A stretch of DNA of 15,299 bases from Anaerolinea sp. (GCA_020720965.1 DYNS01000021.1:1-15299); one strand, 5' to 3'. Shown: positions 7,184 to 14,949, counted from the first letter of the stretch. The notes: generated by a model from the letters alone, not told the origin. Numbers and translations are program-made.

Positions 7184-8254
7184 ATGGAAACGATTAACCT
7201 CGTAACACATGCACAGCAAGCCCTGGAACGGGGAGATAAACATCTGGCGCACCAAATTCTCTCCGGCTTGGTGCAAAGAAACCCCAACAAAGAATCTTAC
7301 TGGCTATTGATGGCGCAGGCGGTAACAACCCAAAAACAAGCCATCGCCTGCTACGAAAAAGCCCTGCAAATTAACCCGGAAAACACCGCCGCCCAACAAG
7401 CCCTGCGAGATTTGCAGTCGCCGCAGATGACTTATCACCCCACTGCCGGCATCATCCAAAAAAAATTTAGCCTGCGAGATGCCATCCCCGGCAAACGCTC
7501 ATCCCAAGGCATTTTAATGGCGCTGATTGTTCTGGCGGCGTTTGGGGTGGCAGGCTTTGCCTTTGCCCAAAACGCTCCCCAAAGCAAAATCGCCCCCCAA
7601 CTTTTGGCAGGGATTTTGCCTCCGCAGGTAGAAAGCCCCTCCCTGCAAGCGCTGGGACCCTCCATAGCAAGCGGAACCCGGCAGCAGGTGCAGGCTAACG
7701 CCCCGCAATACTCCGAGGTGGTAGATGCCCTTTTGCTGGTAGCACTCCAGGGCGCGGAGGGGGGCATGAACGGCGCGCCGGCACAACCGGGGGAGCCGAT
7801 AGAAATCTCCGAAACTGCCGCCCAACAAGCCGTAGCCGTCATCAAAAATGCCATTCCAGCGCCTGGCACATCTCAGTTTGTGAAATTGACCGAAAGACAG
7901 GTCACTTCGTGGCTGGCAATGGAGTTGGAAAAACAGTCGGATTTGCCCTTGCAAGAGGTGCAGGTGTATTTTGAAAATGGGCAAATTAAGGTCTGGGGGG
8001 TCATTCAGTCCGAGTCACAGCGGACGAGCGCCCTGTTGATTTCTGATGTTTTACTCACGGAGGGTGGGGCTGCCTTGTTCAAGATTCAATCTGCCCAGGT
8101 GGGGAAAATTCAGATACCGGGGGCATTGCTCGGTCAGGTGGAGAGTTGGTTAAACGAGAGTCTCAACGAGCAAATTCAAAGCCAGGCAAACGGGCTAAAG
8201 TTCACTCAGGTTGACGTTACAGCGGGGATTTTAACCATCACAGCCCAGCGTTAA
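7184..8254 (+). CDS. TPR-containing single-pass membrane protein of unknown function
   Basis: I do not recognise a named family for this 356-residue protein. Seen: residues 4-77 form helical repeats of tetratricopeptide type (YWLLMAQAVTTQKQAIACYEKALQINPENTAAQQAL); a polar, basic stretch ends in KRSS; one transmembrane segment lies at about 109-128 (GILMALIVLAAFGVAGFAFA). An Ala/Gln/Pro-rich region (130-225) follows, then a C-terminal domain of about 125 residues starting FVKLTERQVTSWLAMELE and alternating beta-strand and helix patterns. Positive charges before the segment suggest the TPRs are cytoplasmic and the large C-terminal part is outside. The C-terminal pattern loosely recalls YpmS/DUF2993-type lipid-binding-like domains, which is only a guess. 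The ATG at 7184 has no clear Shine-Dalgarno sequence. It follows ruvA by 33 nt, and its stop overlaps the convergent folE stop. Codon choice shifts from C-ending toward G/T-ending in the last third. Confidence 0.85.
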   Translation: METINLVTHAQQALERGDKHLAHQILSGLVQRNPNKESYWLLMAQAVTTQKQAIACYEKALQINPENTAAQQALRDLQSPQMTYHPTAGIIQKKFSLRDAIPGKRSSQGILMALIVLAAFGVAGFAFAQNAPQSKIAPQLLAGILPPQVESPSLQALGPSIASGTRQQVQANAPQYSEVVDALLLVALQGAEGGMNGAPAQPGEPIEISETAAQQAVAVIKNAIPAPGTSQFVKLTERQVTSWLAMELEKQSDLPLQEVQVYFENGQIKVWGVIQSESQRTSALLISDVLLTEGGAALFKIQSAQVGKIQIPGALLGQVESWLNESLNEQIQSQANGLKFTQVDVTAGILTITAQR

Positions 8255-8859
8255 ATTCTCAGTTGAGAAGCCCCGCGAGCGATGTTTTGCAAAAATTCTT
8301 CGCGGGTGGCAAGGTTGGCGCGGAAGGCTCCGTGCATGGCAGAGGTGGTCATGCGGGCGTCGTGTTTTTTTACGCCGCGCATCATGGAACAGAGGTGCAT
8401 CCCTTCTACCACTACGGCAACCCCCTGAGGTTGAAGCAGGTCGCGCAGAAAATCCGCAATTTGGCGGGTTAATCGCTCTTGCACCTGCAAACGGCGGGCG
8501 TACATATCCACAATGCGGGGGATTTTTGAAAGCCCCAAAACTTTGCCAGCGGGGATGTAAGCCACATGCGCGCGCCCAATGAAGGGCAGCATGTGATGTT
8601 CGCAGAGGCTGTAAAATTCAATATCACGCACAATCACCATTTCATCGTATTGAACGTCAAAAATGGCGTTATTGACCACTGCCTGCGGGTCTGTGTAATA
8701 GCCTGAGAGCAGTTCGGCATACATGCGGCTGACCCGCGCCGGGGTCTTTTGCAAGCCATCACGCTGAGGGTCTTCGCCCACTGCTTGCAAAATTTCGCTT
8801 ACCGCTTGTTCTATTCGTGCAAAGTCCATCTCGTTCTGGTTTTTCGATGCAGTCTCCAT
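8251..8859 (-). CDS. folE: GTP cyclohydrolase I
   Basis: This enzyme converts GTP to 7,8-dihydroneopterin triphosphate, the first step of tetrahydrofolate synthesis and also a precursor route to queuosine. The 202-residue protein has the usual GEDPQRDGLQKTPARV segment (28-43), the zinc ligands Cys86 and His89 in SLCEHHMLPFIG and Cys157 in GMHLCSMMRGV, and the core VLGLSKIPRIVDMYARRLQVQERLTRQIA. The N-terminus is short, as in most bacterial forms. The ATG at 8859 follows GGGAG at a spacing of about 5 nt. Only about 12 nt separate it from the T run of the terminator after hpf, so its promoter is unclear. At its 3' end it overlaps the convergent TPR gene by 4 nt. All zinc ligands are present, so the type I enzyme assignment is secure. 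Confidence 0.98.
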   Translation of the reverse strand: METASKNQNEMDFARIEQAVSEILQAVGEDPQRDGLQKTPARVSRMYAELLSGYYTDPQAVVNNAIFDVQYDEMVIVRDIEFYSLCEHHMLPFIGRAHVAYIPAGKVLGLSKIPRIVDMYARRLQVQERLTRQIADFLRDLLQPQGVAVVVEGMHLCSMMRGVKKHDARMTTSAMHGAFRANLATREEFLQNIARGASQLRI

Positions 8860-8871
8860 AGCAACTCCCGT

Positions 8872-8909
8872 AAAAAATAGGCTGGCTTCTTGCGAAGCCA
8901 GCCTATTTT
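8872..8909 (-). terminator. Rho-independent terminator after hpf
   Basis: A perfect 16-bp inverted repeat (8874-8889 with 8894-8909, loop TTGC) contains a GC-rich core (GGCTGGCTTC) and AT ends. On the minus strand it is followed by a run of six T (8877-8872), so it should stop transcripts coming from hpf. It sits about 12 nt in front of the folE start codon. An extended -10-like TGGTAAAAT (TAAAAT at 8905-8910, minus strand) overlaps its first transcribed arm. Confidence 0.88.
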
Positions 8910-8926
8910 ACCAACCCAAAGAAAAC

Positions 8927-9499
8927 TTAGCGGATGCGCGGCTCGATGAGACCGTAGGAGTCATCGCGGCGGCGGTATAGAACGTTAATGGCGCCGGTTT
9001 TGGCGTTGAAAAAGACAAAGAAGTTATCGTGCCCCAAAAGTTTCATCTGCTCAATGGCTTCCTCCTCCGCCATAGGGATTAAGTCGAACTGTTTGCGGCG
9101 GAGAATGGCGGGCGGCTCTTCGGCTTCCAACTCTGGCAGGTCCAAATCCGGGTCCTGGACGAAATCGGCAACCGACTTGCCATCCCGCCGGACATCGTAA
9201 CGCTTGCCCTTAAGACGGGCAATCTGTCGGGTGAGTTTGTCCAAAGCGGCATCCACTGCGGTGCGAATATCGTCCGAGCGCTCTTCGGAGCGCAGCAAAA
9301 AGCCTTTTCCTTTCACCGTCATTTGGGCAACATATCTATCTACTGCGCTGCGGGCAGTTTTTACATGCCCCAAGTCCACCCTTATTTCGTCAATGGCGTT
9401 CAGGTACCGCTCCAACCTGGCTACCTTCTTGGTAACGTAATCCTGGATGCGTTCTGTCACTTCAAAGTCACGACCTGAGATTTCCAAATTGTCTGCCAT
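8927..9499 (-). CDS. hpf: Long-form ribosome hibernation promoting factor
   Basis: Long HPF binds the 30S subunit in the mRNA/tRNA channel and, through its C-terminal domain, joins two 70S ribosomes into inactive 100S dimers during starvation. The 190-residue protein shows the S30AE/YfiA N-terminal domain (1-110: MADNLEISGRDFEVTERIQDYV, DIRTAVDAALDKLTRQIARLKGK), an acidic linker (about 112-130), and the C-terminal dimerisation domain (about 133-190: RRKQFDLIPMAEEEAIEQMKLLGHDNFFVFFNAKTG), so it is the long type and not short HPF or YfiA. The ATG at 9499 follows AAGGAG at a spacing of 5 nt. It has its own probable -10 box in the gap after comF and a strong terminator downstream, so it is probably transcribed alone. 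Confidence 0.97.
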   Translation of the reverse strand: MADNLEISGRDFEVTERIQDYVTKKVARLERYLNAIDEIRVDLGHVKTARSAVDRYVAQMTVKGKGFLLRSEERSDDIRTAVDAALDKLTRQIARLKGKRYDVRRDGKSVADFVQDPDLDLPELEAEEPPAILRRKQFDLIPMAEEEAIEQMKLLGHDNFFVFFNAKTGAINVLYRRRDDSYGLIEPRIR

Positions 9500-9543
9500 A
9501 GTGTCTCCTTGTGAGTGAATAGAGGAAAATAGTAGCCATCTTT

Positions 9544-9549
9544 ATTATA
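9544..9549 (-). promoter_or_regulatory. Possible -10 box for hpf
   Basis: A perfect TATAAT on the minus strand overlaps the comF stop codon (9545-9547) and lies 44 nt before the hpf start. No clear -35 box is seen at 16-18 nt upstream, so the element is only suggestive. It could be read by an alternative sigma factor or need an activator. Confidence 0.4.
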
Positions 9550-10309
9550 TATGAGCCTGCAAGCCTTTTGCAGGCTGGTCCAAATCTGTTCCCTGCACTG
9601 CCCTCGCCAGGGTAAGGCAATAAACCCGCCTCGCCCCCGCCTGGAGCAAAGCAGAAGAAGCCGAAGAAAGAGTCGAGCCGGTTGTTGCCACGTCATCAAT
9701 GAGGAGGATGATTTTCCCCGCCGCAAGCTGCCTCTCTGCCCGAAAAGCATTTTGCACGTTCTCGCGCCTTTCTGCCAAACCAAGCCCTACCTGGCTGCGA
9801 GTATGCTGAACCCGGCGCAGGGCAGCAGGCTGATGCGTCTTGGCGAGGATAGCGGCGAGAGGCTGAGAGAGTACTTCCGCCTGGTTGTATCCCCTTTCCT
9901 TGCGGCGGGCATCGCTCAGGGGGATGGGGACGACCAGGTCAATTTGCCAGGCGAGTTCTTCAAAATAATGCGCCATCTCCCAGGCAAGCGATTCTCCCAG
10001 CGAGGTCTCCTGCTTGTATTTAAGGCGGTGTAAAGCGGCGCGAACAGGCTGCTTAAAAACAAAACACGACCGAAGCGCTTCAAACGCTGGCCGTGTCTTG
10101 GCACAATCTTCACAAAGATGTCCGTTCTGTACCGTATCACCGCAGATTTCGCAATGAGGTAAGGGAACCCTCTCTACATTACGCTGGCACTTCTCGCACC
10201 AGTGTTGCCCCCATGATTCACAGCCCGCACAACGCGGCGGGTAGATGAGGTCTAGCCCGCTGTTCCAGAGATGAAAGAGATGGTAAGTGAGACTGGGACG
10301 AAGAGTCAA
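9545..10309 (-). CDS. comF: ComF family protein (phosphoribosyltransferase-like, DNA uptake)
   Basis: ComF proteins combine a zinc-binding N-terminus with a phosphoribosyltransferase-type domain and are needed for natural transformation in several bacteria, where they act on incoming single-stranded DNA inside the cell. Visible in the 254 residues: four CxxC pairs at Cys27/30, 38/41, 53/56 and 66/69, the VVPIPLSDARRKERGYNQAEVLS segment, and the PRPP-type loop LIDDVATTGST at 203-213. The frame is open only to a TGA that is also the tadC stop; the TTG at 10309, one codon after it, is the only plausible start before the first zinc pair. No strong Shine-Dalgarno sequence is visible, so translation is probably coupled to tadC. 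It is the last gene of the Tad pilus operon. Family is secure, biological role inferred. Confidence 0.93.
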   Translation of the reverse strand: MTLRPSLTYHLFHLWNSGLDLIYPPRCAGCESWGQHWCEKCQRNVERVPLPHCEICGDTVQNGHLCEDCAKTRPAFEALRSCFVFKQPVRAALHRLKYKQETSLGESLAWEMAHYFEELAWQIDLVVPIPLSDARRKERGYNQAEVLSQPLAAILAKTHQPAALRRVQHTRSQVGLGLAERRENVQNAFRAERQLAAGKIILLIDDVATTGSTLSSASSALLQAGARRVYCLTLARAVQGTDLDQPAKGLQAHI

Positions 10310-10312
10310 GGG

Positions 10313-11263
10313 TCATCCGCCAAAGACGTTGGACCCCATAATCCGCAAAGCGGCGGGGGTCATCAGCACGATGAAGATGGATGGAAAGATGAAGCCAATC
10401 ATGGGCAGGAGCATTTTGACGGGAGCCTGGTGAGCCAGTTCTTCCGCATATTGGCGGCGTTTCATCCGCATCTGTTCTGCCTGAATCCGCAAAATTTTTG
10501 CCATGCTCACGCCAAGCTGCTCGCTTTGGATAATGGCAGCCACGAAACTGGTCATTTCCGCCAGTTCAATGCGGTCAGACATGCTCTTGAGTGCATCCCG
10601 GCGCACCTTTCCCAGTTGAATTTCTCGGATGGCGCGGGCGAATGCCAGGGAGAGTTCGTTATCCCATTTTTCTGCCACGTTAGACATGGCGGCATCAAAC
10701 CCAAGACCGGCTTCCACACAGATAGTCAACAGGTCAAGGGCATCTGGCATGGCTTTTCTAATTTCCAATTGGCGTTTTTTAATTCCTTCGCTAAGCCACA
10801 GTTGGGGGAAGTAAAAACCGAGAGCGGCGGCGATGATGGAATAGAGCAAAGCCCGCGAGAAGGGGGCTGCAAGAATGGTAATGGTGAATACAACCATAGT
10901 CGCAACGGCAAAGACCCCAGCCAGAACAAAGCGAGAGGCAAGGAACATGGGCGCATCTACAAAACCGGCTTTCCCTGCCAGTTCCAGTTTGCGGGTTGTT
11001 TCCTGAATAGCGTTTTGGGGGGTGTTGCGGGCGGCAATTTCACCGAACTGACGCAGAACGGGGTAGATGACGCGCTCGGCGAAAGGCTGAGAGAGTTCGA
11101 TTTCATCCAAAGAGACGGCTTCGCCACGTTGGGAGAATTCATTCAAACGGTTAGCGAGGGGGTCGTCCTGGTTTTGCGGCATCCGCTGCGCAACGTAAAT
11201 AAGCGCAAACGCAATTCCCGCGATTAAAATAATGCCAACAAGAATACCTACAGACCAATCCAT
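10313..11263 (-). CDS. tadC: Tad pilus inner-membrane platform protein TadC
   Basis: TadC pairs with TadB to form the membrane platform on which the TadA ATPase assembles Flp-type pili. The 316-residue protein has an N-terminal membrane segment (5-25), two more around 110-152, a type II secretion F (T2SSF/GspF) domain at about 171-300 starting MPDALDLLTICVEAGLGFDAAM, and a C-terminal membrane anchor (VKMLLPMIGFIFPSIFIVLM). The SEQLGVSMAKILRIQAEQMRMKRR stretch is typical of the TadC group. The ATG at 11263 lies 2 nt after the tadB stop, with a GAGG Shine-Dalgarno sequence inside the end of tadB, so the two are translationally coupled. comF follows 3 nt after its TGA stop, in the same reading frame. 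Confidence 0.95.
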   Translation of the reverse strand: MDWSVGILVGIILIAGIAFALIYVAQRMPQNQDDPLANRLNEFSQRGEAVSLDEIELSQPFAERVIYPVLRQFGEIAARNTPQNAIQETTRKLELAGKAGFVDAPMFLASRFVLAGVFAVATMVVFTITILAAPFSRALLYSIIAAALGFYFPQLWLSEGIKKRQLEIRKAMPDALDLLTICVEAGLGFDAAMSNVAEKWDNELSLAFARAIREIQLGKVRRDALKSMSDRIELAEMTSFVAAIIQSEQLGVSMAKILRIQAEQMRMKRRQYAEELAHQAPVKMLLPMIGFIFPSIFIVLMTPAALRIMGSNVFGG

Positions 11264-11265
11264 CT

Positions 11266-12240
11266 TTACACCTCAATATCGGCGATTTTCATCATCACGG
11301 CGTAACCAATGGCAATCATAATCAGCCCGGTAGCCAGGGCAGAACCGCCGCAGACGATGTTGTTAAAGAATTCCCCCATATAATCCTGGTTGATGAACCA
11401 GAGTAGGACAAAGACAACAAAGGGAACACCGGAAAGGATACGCCCCGACATAACTACCTGCGAGGTCATCACCCGGATTTCGCCTTTGATGCGAATACGT
11501 TCGCGGATGGTAAAGGCGATTGTGTCCAAGATTTCTGCAAGGGGACCGCCCACTTCGCGTTGGACGTTCATGGCGGTCACGACAAAATCCACGTCTTCGC
11601 TTGGGATGCGCCGCACCATATTATCCAGCGCCTTGTTCATAGGCAAACCCAACTGCATCTCCTGCACTACGCGGCGAAATTCCTCGCTGATGGGGGGCGG
11701 CATCTCACGGCTGACGGCTTCCATTGCCTGCATGGTAGAGTACCCGGCGCGTAAACCGTTCACCATCAGGTTCAGCATGTCTGGAAGTTGGTCATTAAAC
11801 TTCTTTAACCGCTTGCTTTGTTGGGTTTTCATGTAGATAATGGGAGCGGCGATTCCAAACCCAACCCCAATGGCGGCAGAGAGGAGTTTGGCAGGCAGGA
11901 CTGTTCCGCCAAACATAAAGGCTACTAAGCCTAAACCAGCAGCCAGCGCCATAACAAGAAAAATAAACTCCCCGGCTTTGAGCTTTAAATCTGCCCTGGC
12001 AAGGTCTCTGGAAAGATTGCCGCCAATGGAAGATTTTTCTACCCGTTTATTAACCCAGTCAGAAAAGACAGAGGCTGTTTCTTCTTTTCTCTTTTGCGCT
12101 TCCTTGCTGTCATCACCCAGGTAGCGTCCCAGACGCTGTTCCATCAGGGTACGTTCGCTATTGGAAGAAATAGCAATCCCAATAGCGATGAGAACAAGAA
12201 TGATTATTGCGCCAACTAAAAGAAGCCCGGTGAGAGACAT
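11266..12240 (-). CDS. tadB: Tad pilus inner-membrane platform protein TadB
   Basis: This is the second GspF-like platform component of the Tad/Flp pilus system, 324 residues. It has an N-terminal membrane helix (5-25), a charged cytoplasmic stretch, a hydrophobic pair at 92-137, the T2SSF domain at about 148-272 starting NDQLPDMLNLMVNGLRAGYSTMQAMEAVSREMP, and two C-terminal membrane segments (about 271-283 and 300-318). The PSEDVDFVVTAMNVQREVGGPLAEILDTIA stretch is typical of TadB. The ATG at 12240 follows GAGGAA at a spacing of 4 nt, 12 nt after the tadA stop. It stands in the canonical order tadA-tadB-tadC. Confidence 0.96.
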   Translation of the reverse strand: MSLTGLLLVGAIIILVLIAIGIAISSNSERTLMEQRLGRYLGDDSKEAQKRKEETASVFSDWVNKRVEKSSIGGNLSRDLARADLKLKAGEFIFLVMALAAGLGLVAFMFGGTVLPAKLLSAAIGVGFGIAAPIIYMKTQQSKRLKKFNDQLPDMLNLMVNGLRAGYSTMQAMEAVSREMPPPISEEFRRVVQEMQLGLPMNKALDNMVRRIPSEDVDFVVTAMNVQREVGGPLAEILDTIAFTIRERIRIKGEIRVMTSQVVMSGRILSGVPFVVFVLLWFINQDYMGEFFNNIVCGGSALATGLIMIAIGYAVMMKIADIEV

Positions 12241-12252
12241 AACATTCCTCTG

Positions 12253-13701
12253 CTAATAGCGCCGCCCGCTCCCTACACCAAAAATGGAGGGAGGTAGGTG
12301 AATACCGGCGGCTTCAATTTTTTCCATAAACTTGGGGCGCAAGCCTGTGGGGCGAAGCCGCCCTACGACTTTTCCATTTTCCACGCCGGTTTGTTCGTAA
12401 ACGAAAATATCGGTAGTGGTAATCACATCGCCTTCCATGCCACTCACCTCGGTAATGTTGACAATCTTGCGCGAGCCGTCACGCAGGCGTTCCTGGTGAC
12501 AAATAACATGCACCGCAGACGAAATTTGCTCTCGAATTGCCCGTACCGGGAGTTCCATCCCTGCCATGAGAGTCATCACTTCGAGACGGGCGAGGGTGTC
12601 ACGCGGGCTGTTGGAGTGGGCAGTGGTCATAGAGCCGTCGTGACCGGTGTTCATCGCCTGGAGCATGTCCAGAGCAGCTTCATCACGGATTTCGCCGACC
12701 ACGATGCGGTCAGGGCGCATACGAAGGGCGTTCATTACCAATTGGCGGATGGTGATTTCGCCACGTCCTTCAATGTTTGCCGGGCGTGATTCTAGGGTAA
12801 CAACATGCTCCTGACGCAGTTGCAGTTCCGCTGCGTTTTCAATCGTCAAAATGCGCTCGTCTGAAGGGATAAAACCGGAAAGTACGTTGAGGAGAGTGGT
12901 TTTACCAGACCCTGTACCGCCAGAGACGACAATATTACATGCGCCAATCACACAGGCTTTCAAAAACTCGACCGCTTCTGGGGTGATAGAGCCATAAGAA
13001 ACCATCTGCTCAATGGTGATGGGAGTTTTAGAAAATTTACGAATGGTGAGGGTCGGACCAATTAATGCAATGGGGGGGATGACGGCGTTTACGCGGGAGC
13101 CATCCGGCAGACGGGCATCTACATATGGGCTAGATTCGTCAATGCGGCGACCGAGGGGTGCAACAATCCGGTCTATTACGCGCATGACGTGGTCATTTCC
13201 CTCAAAAGTTACCGGTACGCGGACAATTTTTCCTTTGCGCTCTACATAAATATTTTTAGGTCCGTTCACCATAATTTCAGTAATGGACTCGTCTTCCAGC
13301 AAGGGTTGTAGAGGACCAAAGCCAAGAATTTCCGCTGTGATTTGCTCGAAAAGACGTTGACGCTCGGCACGCGAAAGGACGATGTTTTCTTCGTTTAGAA
13401 TTTGTTCAAACAAACCCATAATGGTGCGGCGGACTTCTTCGGTTTTTGTAATATCCATCGAAGGGTCAAGTTCTGCCAAAAGTTTGTTCTGAACGCGGGT
13501 CTTTAAGTCAAAATAAGTTCCCGCTTGCGGGGTTGTGGTGGGGGCGCTGACGCGGCGAGCCTGCAAGGAGGATAAACTACCTCCTCCGCCCTCCCCGGAA
13601 GATGCTCCAGGTTGGGAACCGGAAGATGCCGGTTTTGGCTGAGAGCCATCAGAGCGAGGTGCCTGCCCTTGTCCCTGTTCGATTCGTTTGAGTAAAGACA
13701 T
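12253..13701 (-). CDS. tadA: Tad pilus assembly ATPase TadA/CpaF
   Basis: This is the hexameric secretion ATPase (GspE/VirB11 superfamily, CpaF type) that powers pilus extension and often retraction in Tad systems. In the 482 residues: a low-complexity Gln/Ser/Gly/Pro-rich leader at about 10-60; an N-terminal domain with LLEDESITEIMVNGPKNIYVE (134-154); Walker A GGTGSGKTT at 261-269; the Walker B-type RIVVGEIRDEAALDML at 332-347 with Glu337; and the histidine box GHDGSMTTAHSNSPRDTL at 353-370. All catalytic motifs are intact. The ATG at 13701 follows AGGAGA at a spacing of 6 nt. It begins 21 nt after cpaE and ends 12 nt before tadB. The long disordered leader is not essential to the fold and may be a tether. 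Confidence 0.98.
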   Translation of the reverse strand: MSLLKRIEQGQGQAPRSDGSQPKPASSGSQPGASSGEGGGGSLSSLQARRVSAPTTTPQAGTYFDLKTRVQNKLLAELDPSMDITKTEEVRRTIMGLFEQILNEENIVLSRAERQRLFEQITAEILGFGPLQPLLEDESITEIMVNGPKNIYVERKGKIVRVPVTFEGNDHVMRVIDRIVAPLGRRIDESSPYVDARLPDGSRVNAVIPPIALIGPTLTIRKFSKTPITIEQMVSYGSITPEAVEFLKACVIGACNIVVSGGTGSGKTTLLNVLSGFIPSDERILTIENAAELQLRQEHVVTLESRPANIEGRGEITIRQLVMNALRMRPDRIVVGEIRDEAALDMLQAMNTGHDGSMTTAHSNSPRDTLARLEVMTLMAGMELPVRAIREQISSAVHVICHQERLRDGSRKIVNITEVSGMEGDVITTTDIFVYEQTGVENGKVVGRLRPTGLRPKFMEKIEAAGIHLPPSIFGVGSGRRY

Positions 13702-13722
13702 CGACTTTCTCCTATAAAATTT

Positions 13723-14928
13723 CTATTCTCGTGCCTTAGATAATTGCGCCCGAACCGCCTCTGCCAGGGCAAACACTGCCCGTGAGATATTTTTTGTTTT
13801 GTTATCGACCATAAACGGTATACCTCGGTTGACGGATGGAATGACAACCGGCTCTTCGAGCGGAATGACACTTGCCACCGCCTGGCGCAGATTTTCGCCC
13901 ACCTTTTCGGGGGTGATGGAGATTCGCTTGTCGTATTTGTTCATTACGAAGCAAACACGCTCCCGAGGAACCCCAATGGTGTTCAGCAGGTCTAAAAACA
14001 GACGCATGTTTTTGATGGCGGGGATGTCTTGTACACCCACGAGAACCAATAAATCGGCAATATCCAAAGCCGCGAGGGTGACATCGTTAAGGGCGTGAGA
14101 GGTGTCTATTACAACGTAGGCAAAAGATTGGCGCAAAAACCTGACCAATTTATAAAACTGGTCGCTGGATACGTTCTCGGCTTGCTCCGGTTTGGAGGGG
14201 GCAGCCAGTACCCGTATCCCGGATGGACCATGTTTGAGCAACACACTATCCAAAATGTCCAAGTCTAATTCATCGGCACGAGGAGCTAGGTCGAGGATGG
14301 TGTTTTTTCCCTGCTCGTTGAGAAACACAGCAACATCGCCAAATTGGAGGTTGGCATCTACCAAGACAGTGCGGGTGTCTTCGTTGTGCAGGGTGACAGC
14401 CAAATTTACAGCAAGAGTTGTAACGCCTGTGCCGCCTTTGGGACTGTACACCATAATAACTCGTCCGCTGGTTTTGCCTGAAACCATGCTTGTTGGGGCA
14501 ACAGTGGCGGACACATTGGTAACAACTTGGGCGCTCTTGGCGCGCTCTACATGCGCCATTTCTCCGGCACGCCGAACAGCGGAAATCAACTCGTCCGCCA
14601 TGGGTGGTTTGGTGAGGAAATCCCTAGCACCTGCGAGCATGGCACGGCGCATGTAATTAGAATCGCCCTGCACCGAGAGGATGATAATTTGTGAGACCAG
14701 GTTTTTCTGACGTATCACCTCGGTTGCAGTGATGCCGTCCATGTCGGGCATGTTGATGTCCATCAAAATGACATCCGGCTTCAGCTCTTCTGAGAACTGT
14801 ACGGCTTCTCTACCAGAACGGGCTGCGCCTACAACTTCAATATCCGCTTCAAATTGTAGCAATTTGCGGACGTTTTCTCTTGTTTCAGCGACATCATCCA
14901 CAACGAGAACGCGAATTTTTTCCGGCAT
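13723..14928 (-). CDS. cpaE: CpaE/TadZ-type pilus localisation ATPase with N-terminal receiver domain
   Basis: This 401-residue protein fuses a response-regulator receiver domain to a ParA/MinD-like ATPase. CpaE/TadZ proteins place the Tad pilus machinery at a cell pole or site. The receiver (1-125) has the full set of residues: Asp11/Asp12, phospho-acceptor Asp57 in LMDINMPDMDG, Ser85 and Lys107 in FLTKPP. A flexible linker (about 126-154) leads to a P-loop SPKGGTGVTTLAVNLA at 162-177 and LVDANLQFGD at 189-198. In the P-loop the lysine usual before TT is replaced by Val169, while Lys164 remains; TadZ/CpaE proteins often have such an atypical Walker A. The ATG at 14928 follows GGAG at 7 nt. 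It lies between cpaB/rcpC and tadA. No histidine kinase is visible in the window. Confidence 0.94.
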   Translation of the reverse strand: MPEKIRVLVVDDVAETRENVRKLLQFEADIEVVGAARSGREAVQFSEELKPDVILMDINMPDMDGITATEVIRQKNLVSQIIILSVQGDSNYMRRAMLAGARDFLTKPPMADELISAVRRAGEMAHVERAKSAQVVTNVSATVAPTSMVSGKTSGRVIMVYSPKGGTGVTTLAVNLAVTLHNEDTRTVLVDANLQFGDVAVFLNEQGKNTILDLAPRADELDLDILDSVLLKHGPSGIRVLAAPSKPEQAENVSSDQFYKLVRFLRQSFAYVVIDTSHALNDVTLAALDIADLLVLVGVQDIPAIKNMRLFLDLLNTIGVPRERVCFVMNKYDKRISITPEKVGENLRQAVASVIPLEEPVVIPSVNRGIPFMVDNKTKNISRAVFALAEAVRAQLSKARE

Positions 14929-14949
14929 GAGAGAACTCCAAGAATAGGG

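Noticed and set aside
9555..9575. 8-bp hairpin at the end of comF as a terminator
   Set aside because: No T run follows on the minus strand, and it lies within the last comF codons; any role is unsupported.
10271..11227. Open frame of 318 codons antisense to tadC
   Set aside because: Low-complexity His/Gly/Asn-rich translation, fully opposite a clear TadC gene.
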